A stretch of 64,000 nucleotides of DNA from Mesonia profundi (GTDB lineage: Bacteria; Bacteroidota; Bacteroidia; Flavobacteriales; Flavobacteriaceae). Made by a program: the position numbers and the translations under genes. Of the stretch, positions 38,548 to 45,831 are shown piece by piece. The DNA lies in NCBI RefSeq assembly GCF_031085155.1, contig NZ_JAVHUL010000008.1, forward strand, positions 36,898 to 100,897, in the 5' to 3' direction. The notes below the pieces were generated by a model that worked only from the letters and a program-made list of their open reading frames with translations, had not been told where the DNA came from and did no database searches. Each line of letters opens with the position of its first letter. The stretch's first letter is position 1.

Positions 38548-39072
38548 TTAATTCCAGTTTTCGTCAAAATCCATATCATCCAAACTTTCAAAATCTCCTC
38601 CTTGACTGTAAAGATCTTCATCTTCTTCGGCATAAGGATCCTCTTCCGCTTCAAAGTTTTTGTCTGGCGGACTATCAGGTAACTGACCTTGCACAAACAT
38701 CAGGTTAGGATAATCTCTTCCGTCTTCTGGCTGAGTGATATCGCCTAACTCTACGTAGAAAGTCCACATGCTAAAAAAGTCATACACGTAGATAAGTTGA
38801 GTTTGTTTTTTAGAAACGACCGTATCTAATGCGGTTTCGTTCATCATACGAACGGAATTGTTGCCCTCGCTCATATCAAACAAAACGATTTCCTCTCCTT
38901 GGTTCCACTCTTCATCACTAATATAAAAAGAAGCCATCTCTGTGCCATCAAAACCAAAAGCTTGGGTAATGGCATTGTGTAAATCTTCTAAAGTATCGTT
39001 TTCTTCAATCTCGATATCTCTAAAAACATCATCTAGTGTATCTAATACAATTCGAAATTTATAAATCATCAT
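38548..39072 (-). CDS. pRiA4b ORF-3-like protein
   Basis: A 174-residue cytoplasmic protein whose first 110 residues (IYKFRIVLDTLDDVFRDIEI, LEDLHNAITQAFGFD, MASFYIS, LIYVYDFFSMWTFYVEL) match the plasmid pRiA4b ORF-3 fold, also called IS1096 passenger-like. The C-terminal 45 residues are almost entirely acidic. The family occurs on plasmids and transposons but also as a stable chromosomal gene in flavobacteria; no transposase is nearby. Function is unknown. A TAACTTTG promoter element lies 20 bases upstream. Confidence 0.82.
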   Translation of the reverse strand: MMIYKFRIVLDTLDDVFRDIEIEENDTLEDLHNAITQAFGFDGTEMASFYISDEEWNQGEEIVLFDMSEGNNSVRMMNETALDTVVSKKQTQLIYVYDFFSMWTFYVELGDITQPEDGRDYPNLMFVQGQLPDSPPDKNFEAEEDPYAEEDEDLYSQGGDFESLDDMDFDENWN

Positions 39073-39091
39073 CTCACAAAATTTAGGATTG

Positions 39092-39099
39092 CAAAGTTA
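39092..39099 (-). promoter_or_regulatory. TAnnTTTG promoter element for the pRiA4b-like gene
   Basis: TAACTTTG on the minus strand, in the 39-bp gap between the heme A synthase stop and this gene's ATG. Confidence 0.45.
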
Positions 39100-39111
39100 A
39101 TCTTTTTAAAC

Positions 39112-40134
39112 TTATTTACTGAATCTGTGAAGCGCAAATGTCATCCCCGAAATGAGAAAAAATGCACCTATTTGATGTGCCGCGCCTAACCATAAAGGAA
39201 CCTGATTAATAATAGTAAATACTCCCAAAACAAATTGAAGAACTACTAAAATCACCAATAGATTAACACTGTATTTTTGAGCTTGGGTTAAACCAAATTT
39301 CTTAGCTACAAACCAAATAATCCCAATAACGATGACTACTAAATAAGCAAGCGTACGGTGAATAAACTGTATCCCACTGGGGTTTTCAATCAAGTTTTTA
39401 TAAAAGGGTTCGAGTAAGTAAACCGTATGATGCATAAATTTTCCTTCATTCATCATGGGCCAGTGGTTGTGAAGCATCCCGGCTTTGAGTCCGGCTACAA
39501 ATCCTCCATAAATAATCTGAACTAATAAAATAATTATTCCTGTCACAACCCAATTTTTTACTGGCTTTACGGCAGGTTTTCTATGTGGATATATTAAATC
39601 TAAAGCAACCCAAAGTGTCGCCGCAAACGTAATAAAAGCAGTGGTTAAATGGGCAGCTAGTCTAAAATGACTTACATCTGGCATCTTTACCAAACCGCTT
39701 TTGACCATATACCAACCTAAAAAGCCTTGGAAAGCTCCCAGAGACAATAAAACAATAGATTTTTTTATGGTAGGTTTACTCAGTTGCTTGGTAAATAAAA
39801 AGTAAAGAAAAGGAAGAATAAATACGACCCCTATAAATCTACCGATAACCCGGTGAAACCATTCCCAAAAATAAATCGATTTAAAATCAGACAACTCAAA
39901 ATGAGTATTGTAAGAGTTATATTCGGGAAATTGTTTGTACAAATCAAACGCCTCCTGCCATTCAGCATCATTTAAGGGAGGGATGGTTCCCATGATGAGT
40001 TTATAATTGGACATCGATAAACCAGAATCGGTTAATCGCGTAATCCCGCCCACAAATACCATAATAAATAACAAAACGCAACCGGTGAGTAACCAGTAAA
40101 TCACATTCTTATTATCTTTTGTTCTCTTTTTCAT
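39112..40134 (-). CDS. ctaA: Heme A synthase (CtaA/Cox15)
   Basis: A 340-residue inner-membrane protein with about eight transmembrane helices. It oxidises the C8 methyl of heme O to give heme A for aa3-type cytochrome oxidase. Conserved heme-ligand His positions are visible in WFHRVIGR, SHFRLAAHL, FIHRTLAYL and GAAHQIGAF, and GGITRLTDSGLSM is the family's N-terminal signature. The oxidase genes and heme O synthase are not in the window. cca lies 43 bp upstream on the same strand, so it may be read through from the glycosyltransferase/cca operon. Confidence 0.93.
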   Translation of the reverse strand: MKKRTKDNKNVIYWLLTGCVLLFIMVFVGGITRLTDSGLSMSNYKLIMGTIPPLNDAEWQEAFDLYKQFPEYNSYNTHFELSDFKSIYFWEWFHRVIGRFIGVVFILPFLYFLFTKQLSKPTIKKSIVLLSLGAFQGFLGWYMVKSGLVKMPDVSHFRLAAHLTTAFITFAATLWVALDLIYPHRKPAVKPVKNWVVTGIIILLVQIIYGGFVAGLKAGMLHNHWPMMNEGKFMHHTVYLLEPFYKNLIENPSGIQFIHRTLAYLVVIVIGIIWFVAKKFGLTQAQKYSVNLLVILVVLQFVLGVFTIINQVPLWLGAAHQIGAFFLISGMTFALHRFSK

Positions 40135-40177
40135 AACCTAGAATTAAAAAAAACGATTTAATTGCGATATTATCTGT

Positions 40178-41605
40178 TTAACTTGGTATTAACCCCAAAG
40201 CTTCTCCTTTTTTAACCATAAAAGCTTTAGCGGCTTCATATTCATTAGGGATTTCACCTTCTAGAATAGCCTCTTTTATGGCATTCTTAATCACTCCAAT
40301 TTCTTTGGAAGGCTTAATGGCGAAAGTTTTCATGATTTCTTCTCCAGAAACAGGAGGTTGAAAATTACGAATATGATCTCTTTCTTCTACTTCTTTTAGC
40401 TTTTGCCGAACTACCTGAAAGTTGCGGTGATATTTTTTATAACGCTTGGGGTTTTTGGTGGTAATATCGGCTTCGCAAAGCGTCATGAGGTCTTCAATAG
40501 ATTCTCCTGCATCAAAAATCAACCTTCGTACTGCCGAGTCGGTGACGTGATCTTCTGCAATCACAATAGGACGGGAGCTCATTAATACCATCTTTTGAAC
40601 GAATTTCATTTTATCATTCAAGGGCATTTTAAGACGCTTAAATAAAGTAAACACCATTTTGGCGCCTACAAATTCGTGTCCGTGAAACGTCCAACCTATT
40701 TTTTTATGAAATTTTTTGGTGGGAGCTTTTCCTACATCGTGTAAAAGTGCTGCCCATCGCAACCAAACATTATCGGTGTTTTCTGCAATATTGTCAACTA
40801 CTTCCAGGGTATGCCAGAAGTTATCTTTGTGCCGCTGCCCTTCCTTTTCATCGATACCTTGCAAAGCAGAAAGTTCTGGTAAGATAAGTGGTAAAAGCTG
40901 CGTTTTTCTGAGTAAGCCAAAACCTATTGAGGGTTTAGGAGAACTTAAAATTTTATTTAATTCATCTACAATGCGCTCTCTAGAAATAATCTTAATGCGC
41001 TTATGATGGTCTGTAATTGCTTGTAATGAAGCATCTTCGATTCTAAAACCTAATTGCGTAGCAAATCTAATGGCTCGCATCATACGCAAGGGGTCGTCAG
41101 AATACGTGATTCCCGGCTCCAATGGCGTTTGAATTAGCTGATTTTCTAAATCTCCCAAACCATTAAAGGGATCTAATAACTTTCCGAAGTTTTCTTTATT
41201 CAGTTGAAGCGCTAAAGCATTGATGGTAAAATCTCGTCGATTTTGATCATCTTCCAAAGAACCCGATTCTACTTCAGGATTTCTGCTGTCTTCTGAATAC
41301 GATTCTTTGCGAGCGCCTACAAATTCTATTTCCAAATCAAAAGCACGAAGCATCGCCGTACCATAGGTTTTAAAAACTTGCACTTTAGGTTGGTGAGGCA
41401 AGAGTCGCGCTACTTCTTCCGCTAAGGAGATTCCGCTCCCAACGGCTACAATATCAATATCTTTTGCATCGCCTCTTTGTAAAAAGAAGTCACGAACAAA
41501 GCCGCCAATAGCGTAAGTTTCTAAGGAAAGATTATCTGCAGCCTGACTGATGTATTCAAAAATTTTATGAGATAAGGCTTCTGTATACGTTTTGTCTTCG
41601 GGCAT
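40178..41605 (-). CDS. cca: tRNA nucleotidyltransferase (CCA-adding) with HD domain
   Basis: A 475-residue cytoplasmic enzyme that adds or repairs the CCA end of tRNA. The class II polymerase-beta motif is YAIGGFVRD with DIDIVAVG. RRDFTINALAL and DPLRMMRAIRFATQLGF follow, and the HD phosphohydrolase domain has WAALLHDVGK. An HD domain is common in this bacterial branch and can carry phosphatase or phosphodiesterase activity. tsaC ends 1 bp before its start, so the genes form one operon with the upstream glycosyltransferases. Confidence 0.95.
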   Translation of the reverse strand: MPEDKTYTEALSHKIFEYISQAADNLSLETYAIGGFVRDFFLQRGDAKDIDIVAVGSGISLAEEVARLLPHQPKVQVFKTYGTAMLRAFDLEIEFVGARKESYSEDSRNPEVESGSLEDDQNRRDFTINALALQLNKENFGKLLDPFNGLGDLENQLIQTPLEPGITYSDDPLRMMRAIRFATQLGFRIEDASLQAITDHHKRIKIISRERIVDELNKILSSPKPSIGFGLLRKTQLLPLILPELSALQGIDEKEGQRHKDNFWHTLEVVDNIAENTDNVWLRWAALLHDVGKAPTKKFHKKIGWTFHGHEFVGAKMVFTLFKRLKMPLNDKMKFVQKMVLMSSRPIVIAEDHVTDSAVRRLIFDAGESIEDLMTLCEADITTKNPKRYKKYHRNFQVVRQKLKEVEERDHIRNFQPPVSGEEIMKTFAIKPSKEIGVIKNAIKEAILEGEIPNEYEAAKAFMVKKGEALGLIPS

Positions 41606-41606
41606 T

Positions 41607-42167
41607 TTATTTTCTGATAATTTGCACTTTTCCGTCTAAAGTTAACTTAATAATGGTGGAGGGTTTAGCGCTTTTTTTTGCTGGCTGCAAATTTACAACA
41701 TAGTCTACTCCTTTTAAAATTTCGGGAGCAATTTTGTCGAAAGATTTTGGAGTAGGTTGCCCACTAATATTGGCAGAAGTAGAAACGATAGGACGTTTAA
41801 ATTTTCTGATTAATTTGTTGCAAAATGGATCTCCACAAACCCTAATAGCCAATGAATTATCATCTGCAATTAAATTTTCTGCCACTCTAATGGGATCATC
41901 GTAAATCACCGTGGTAGGTTGAGCGGCATATTTTAAGATATCGTAAGCCACTTCGGGAATCTCTTCTACGTATTGATTTAGCATCTTATAATCAGAAACC
42001 AAGCATACCATAGATTTGCTTTCTGCTCTTTTCTTTAAGGCAAAGATTTTATCAATCGCATCAGCATTGGTCGCGTCACAACCAATTCCCCAAACGGTGT
42101 CTGTAGGGTAAAGTATGAGTCCGCCTTGTTTTAAAACAGTCAGGCATTCGTGAATTTCGTCTATCAT
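41607..42167 (-). CDS. tsaC: L-threonylcarbamoyladenylate synthase (Sua5/YrdC family)
   Basis: A 186-residue cytoplasmic enzyme that makes threonylcarbamoyl-AMP from Thr, bicarbonate and ATP, the first step of t6A37 tRNA modification. It has the YrdC signatures LYPTDTVWGIGCDA, KKRAESKSMVCLVSD, AIRVCGDPFC and STSANISGQPTP. The Sua5 extra domain is absent, so it is the short TsaC form. It sits 3 bp after a glycosyltransferase gene and 1 bp before cca. Confidence 0.94.
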   Translation of the reverse strand: MIDEIHECLTVLKQGGLILYPTDTVWGIGCDATNADAIDKIFALKKRAESKSMVCLVSDYKMLNQYVEEIPEVAYDILKYAAQPTTVIYDDPIRVAENLIADDNSLAIRVCGDPFCNKLIRKFKRPIVSTSANISGQPTPKSFDKIAPEILKGVDYVVNLQPAKKSAKPSTIIKLTLDGKVQIIRK

Positions 42168-42170
42168 GAT

Positions 42171-42899
42171 TTATTTTTTATTTTGTCTCGACCAATGGGT
42201 ACGCGTACTAATGCTGTTCATATAATAAGTTTCTTCTTCTCCAAGATCTTGATTATTGATGTACCAAGGTAAATGTTTGGCTTGGTAAGGAAATCCTGTC
42301 CTAATGATGGGAGTACTTCCGTCGCGTTTCCCCGATTTTGAAAAAGGCCTATAGAATGCAAAAGTAGTATCAATTGGTGCTAAATACACATTTTCTTCAA
42401 GTTGTTTTTCATAAAATTTCTGTTCCCAAGTCACTACTTTCCCCTTGTTTTCAAAGCTATCTGGCAAATCATCTATTTTTAAAGAAAATCCAGCTTTATG
42501 GACTTTAGGATATTTTTTTAGGAGCATATAAAAATGTTCCAGAAAGTCTGGCGGACAATCTTCTACGGGTACGACATCAGAATCTGTATAGACAAAATAG
42601 GAAAACATATACTTGAGCCACATATTGCTTTTCCAGAAGGACTTAGAACCGTAATTCTTTTTTAATCGATGTACTTGATGCGTAGTGGTAGCGTAGAATT
42701 CTAAAAGTGGAGGATAAGTAGATTGGTTATCCAAAATATGGATGTTGTGGTAGCCTCGTTCTTCTAAAGCAGCGATTAACTTTTCTAAAGTAGTAAGCCG
42801 GTTGTAATTATTAATAAAAACCGGAACCTTTTTTAAGTCCGCTGGTTTTTTAGTGAATACCCTTAAAAAATTAGCGATATAATTTTTAATCAATTTCAT
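42171..42899 (-). CDS. Glycosyltransferase (GT-A fold, GT2-like)
   Basis: A 242-residue cytoplasmic or membrane-associated transferase. PVFINNYNRLTTLEKLI is the nucleotide-binding start and YTDSDVVP carries a DxD metal site. IHILDNQSTYPPLL matches the GT2/WcaA-like pattern of small flavobacterial transferases. It has no membrane helix except perhaps a basic N-terminal amphipathic stretch. It overlaps the upstream GT2 gene by 14 bp and precedes tsaC by 3 bp. It likely adds a sugar to lipopolysaccharide or capsule; donor and acceptor are unknown. Confidence 0.82.
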   Translation of the reverse strand: MKLIKNYIANFLRVFTKKPADLKKVPVFINNYNRLTTLEKLIAALEERGYHNIHILDNQSTYPPLLEFYATTTHQVHRLKKNYGSKSFWKSNMWLKYMFSYFVYTDSDVVPVEDCPPDFLEHFYMLLKKYPKVHKAGFSLKIDDLPDSFENKGKVVTWEQKFYEKQLEENVYLAPIDTTFAFYRPFSKSGKRDGSTPIIRTGFPYQAKHLPWYINNQDLGEEETYYMNSISTRTHWSRQNKK

Positions 42900-43845
42900 G
42901 CAGCTGCTGTTGTTGTTTTAAAGACTTAGATAAGGGAGCGCCTTGCACTAAAACACTAAAAAGCTTCCAGTATCTGGGTTTAAAGAGGCTAGAAAAGAAG
43001 TAGCGAATGATGTAATACGATAAAAGTATTCTATGTTGTATAAAACCGTGGTGTTTTTTGGTGTAATACAATAAGGAGATTTTCTGTTCAATTTTGATCG
43101 CAATACCCTTTTTCGTGCTGGCACTTTTATAATGCACGTAGCTTAGTTGCGGGTATAAATACGTAGACAGGTTCAGCTGTTTTAGCAACCTATAAGAAAC
43201 GTCTGATTCTTCATAATAGAGAAACATATTATCATCAAAACCACCAATGTGATTAAATGCGCTGGCTTTGGTAAACATATAAGAACCTTGCACATATTGC
43301 ACACGGATAGGGGATTCGTAGAATTTTTTTCGGTTGAGATAGATCTTTGGAAATAGTTTTTCTAATAAAGGCCGACGCAGAATCTCTCTTCCTAAAGATG
43401 AAAAATGATCTATGGTCACCCTAAAGTTTTTGTCCTGATCTAACATTTGGGGAGATGAAATTCCAATACTTGGATTCGACTCCATAAATTGCATGAGTTC
43501 TTTTAAGGTGTTTTTCTCTAAATGTAAAGTGTCATTATTAATGAACGCGTAATATTTACACGGAGCTGCCATTTGCACGCCTAACATATTTCCGCCTCCA
43601 AAACCTAGATTTTTTTTACTTCGGAATAACTTTATTCGGTCATTATTTAACTGAAGAATTCCTTCTTTTAACTTCTTGTAATCGTCTGCTTGGGAAGCAT
43701 TATCAATCACTACCAATTCATAATTAATAGCAGATTCCTCCAAGTCTATAATAGATTGTAAACAGGCTAAGGTATAGCTAGTGGTATTAAAATTGATGAT
43801 GATGCAACTAACATCTATAGGTTTTAATGTAAGATTGGCTTCCAT
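42886..43845 (-). CDS. Glycosyltransferase family 2
   Basis: A 319-residue GT2 enzyme of the rhamnosyltransferase (WbbL-like) kind. VSCIIINFNTTSYTLACL is the N-terminal strand, VVIDNASQ and NLGFGGGNMLG follow, AFINNDTLHL holds the metal-binding Asp, and MFLYYEESDVSYRL is the conserved acceptor-side block with ED-like residues. The basic, hydrophobic C-terminus suggests membrane association. It overlaps its upstream neighbour by 22 bp and its downstream neighbour by 14 bp, so translation is coupled. Confidence 0.9.
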   Translation of the reverse strand: MEANLTLKPIDVSCIIINFNTTSYTLACLQSIIDLEESAINYELVVIDNASQADDYKKLKEGILQLNNDRIKLFRSKKNLGFGGGNMLGVQMAAPCKYYAFINNDTLHLEKNTLKELMQFMESNPSIGISSPQMLDQDKNFRVTIDHFSSLGREILRRPLLEKLFPKIYLNRKKFYESPIRVQYVQGSYMFTKASAFNHIGGFDDNMFLYYEESDVSYRLLKQLNLSTYLYPQLSYVHYKSASTKKGIAIKIEQKISLLYYTKKHHGFIQHRILLSYYIIRYFFSSLFKPRYWKLFSVLVQGAPLSKSLKQQQQLHEID

Positions 43846-44870
43846 TTTTCTGAGATCATTTCTAGGGTGTATTTTTCTGCACTTTTTTTAGCTGCGATAG
43901 CCATTTCTTCAGAAAACCCTTGATTTACAACTGAAAGAATGGTGCTTTCTAGGTCTCCTTCCTTAAAAAGGTAGCCGGTGTCTTTGCGTATAATTTCTTT
44001 AGGGCCAGAGTGATTACTGGCAATTGGAATTACTTTTTGAGCCATAGCCTCAATAAGCACAATCCCAAATAACTCTTCCCATTTAGTTGTTTTTTTTGAA
44101 TTTAAGAGAAAATATTGATGTGAACTAAAAAGTTGAGCCAATTTCTCTTTGTCCTCTATTTTAGAATGAAAAATAATATTTGGTGATTTTTCTGCGGCTT
44201 GTTTGACGCTTTCTTCTAGTTTCCCATCTCCAACAATACCTAGGTGAAGCTCAGGATGTTTAGCAAAAAAAATCAAGATTTCTTCAATTCCTTTCTCTGG
44301 CGTTAATCTCCCGACATATAAAAAGGAATTTTCTTTCTTTTCGAGATGATATTCCTTTAAAAAAGCTAGGTGTAAACCATGATTCACAACGCTTATTTTG
44401 TCTGAAGCTACATCGTAATTCTCTAAGATGCTGGTTTTGGTTTGTTGGGAAACGGCAAAAATGTGTTTGACTTGATTTTCTAAAAAATCTTGCCAGGTTT
44501 TATAAACCTTTTCTTTGTTCGTCTTTTTAGGATGAAAGCTTTTATCCCAGCAGGTCCACGAACTATGATAATAAAGTTGATGCTTTTTTAAGAGTGGTAA
44601 TAAGCGCCCTAATTTATGATCAAAAGGAGCAATACCTAAAACAATTTTTCTATTTTTGGAAAATAATAATTGAATAAAAAAGCCAATATTTAAGATTTGT
44701 TTTTTAAAGAGTTGGGGCTTTACTTTTACAATACTTTTAAATAGTTTACTGACAATAGAAAACTCTCTGTGCTTGAGCTGAATGTTTTCTTGATTAGGTA
44801 AGTGCGTTAAGCCCAAGTAATGGCTTTTAGCTCCGTTTTTATGTAAAATGTAAACCACATTAGTGCTCAT
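43824..44870 (-). CDS. Glycosyltransferase family 4/1
   Basis: A 348-residue GT-B enzyme. The C-terminal domain is typical of GT4: FLYVGRLTPEKGIEEIL, LGIVGDGKLEE, FLLNSKKTTKWEELFGIVLIEAMAQ with the E-x7-E pair, and IASNHSGPKEII. The N-terminal acceptor domain is less conserved, with KLGRLLPLLKKHQLYYHSSW. It probably acts on the cytoplasmic face in glycan assembly. It is the first gene of the five-gene minus-strand operon that continues through GT2, GT, tsaC and cca, and it has a TAAGTTTG element upstream. Confidence 0.9.
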   Translation of the reverse strand: MSTNVVYILHKNGAKSHYLGLTHLPNQENIQLKHREFSIVSKLFKSIVKVKPQLFKKQILNIGFFIQLLFSKNRKIVLGIAPFDHKLGRLLPLLKKHQLYYHSSWTCWDKSFHPKKTNKEKVYKTWQDFLENQVKHIFAVSQQTKTSILENYDVASDKISVVNHGLHLAFLKEYHLEKKENSFLYVGRLTPEKGIEEILIFFAKHPELHLGIVGDGKLEESVKQAAEKSPNIIFHSKIEDKEKLAQLFSSHQYFLLNSKKTTKWEELFGIVLIEAMAQKVIPIASNHSGPKEIIRKDTGYLFKEGDLESTILSVVNQGFSEEMAIAAKKSAEKYTLEMISEKWKPILH

Positions 44871-44887
44871 TGGCGTTGACTATTCTG

Positions 44888-44895
44888 CAAACTTA
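44888..44895 (-). promoter_or_regulatory. TAnnTTTG promoter element for the glycosyltransferase-tsaC-cca operon
   Basis: TAAGTTTG on the minus strand, 17 bases before the first ATG. It is the only good promoter match before the run of five closely packed genes. Confidence 0.45.
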
Positions 44896-45070
44896 CTATT
44901 TTAAACGATTATGGTTTACGATTGTTTTATTTTTTTTAAGAAGTTGGAGGTATTAAAAAGCCACTTCAGAAAATCTTATCGGGCGATAGGTGAATTGATT
45001 AGCGTTAAAATTGATTCAGCATTCCAGAATAAATCTAATCAATATTTCTTTTCTTCTTAAAACAACGTTT

Positions 45071-45829
45071 ATGAAATCTATGTTTTCGTCATCATTGCCC
45101 CTATCAGAAGAAAAGGTAAAATCATGTATTCAAAACTTTAAAACTCAAGGAGAACTCTTTGGGGACGGAAAACGAAATGTGATCAAACTATTTAGAATAG
45201 AGGATTTTGTACTTAATGTCAAGTCGTTTAAGATTCCTAATCTTATCAACCAGATTGCGTACCGATTCTTTAGAAAAAGCAAAGCACAACGCTCTTTTGA
45301 ATATGCTCAAAAATTAGAATCATTAGGAATCGGAACCCCTCGTCCCGTAGCTTACTTTGAACATACTACTGCTTTTCTTTTTAAGGAGAGTTTTTACGTA
45401 AGTGAACATTTGCAAGCCGATTTGACCTATCGCGAGTTGACGAAAAATTTAGATTACCCAGAACATACCGAAATTCTAAAAGCCTTTACAGAATTTACTT
45501 TCAACTTACATGAAAACAATATTGAGTTTCTAGATCATTCCCCTGGGAATACTCTTATTCAGCTGAATAATGGGGATTATCAATTCTTTTTGGTTGATTT
45601 AAACCGAATGAATTTTAAAGCTTTGAGCTTAGACGATCGAATTAAGAATTTTGCCCGACTAACCACTAGCGAGAGTATGGTTAGCGTCATGAGCGAAGAA
45701 TACGCCAAGTTGTACGGTGCTAATTCAGAAGAAATCTTCGAAAAAATGTGGAGTTATACGGAAGCTTTTCAGGAGAAATTCCACCGAAAAAAAAGGCTTA
45801 AAAAGAAACTGAAATTTTGGAAAAAGTAA
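45071..45829 (+). CDS. Lipopolysaccharide kinase-like protein (WaaP/InaA/Kdo kinase family)
   Basis: A 252-residue cytoplasmic kinase-fold protein. Visible motifs are the beta-3 Lys in VLNVKSFK (K51), the SFEYAQKLESLGIGTPRPVAY block, a hinge SEHLQADLTY, the catalytic loop LDHSPGN (D155, N160) and VDLNRM (D176). The family phosphorylates heptose or Kdo in lipopolysaccharide core. The ATG at 45071 is used; a TTG 20 codons upstream would add residues unlike the family. It is convergent with the fusion transferase gene, with only 2 bp between stop codons, and is the only plus-strand gene in the glycan block. Confidence 0.85.
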   Translation: MKSMFSSSLPLSEEKVKSCIQNFKTQGELFGDGKRNVIKLFRIEDFVLNVKSFKIPNLINQIAYRFFRKSKAQRSFEYAQKLESLGIGTPRPVAYFEHTTAFLFKESFYVSEHLQADLTYRELTKNLDYPEHTEILKAFTEFTFNLHENNIEFLDHSPGNTLIQLNNGDYQFFLVDLNRMNFKALSLDDRIKNFARLTTSESMVSVMSEEYAKLYGANSEEIFEKMWSYTEAFQEKFHRKKRLKKKLKFWKK

Positions 45830-45831
45830 AC

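Noticed and set aside
38548..39072. Mobile-element passenger gene
   Set aside because: The fold is named after plasmid and IS1096 genes, but there is no transposase, terminal repeat or composition change here.
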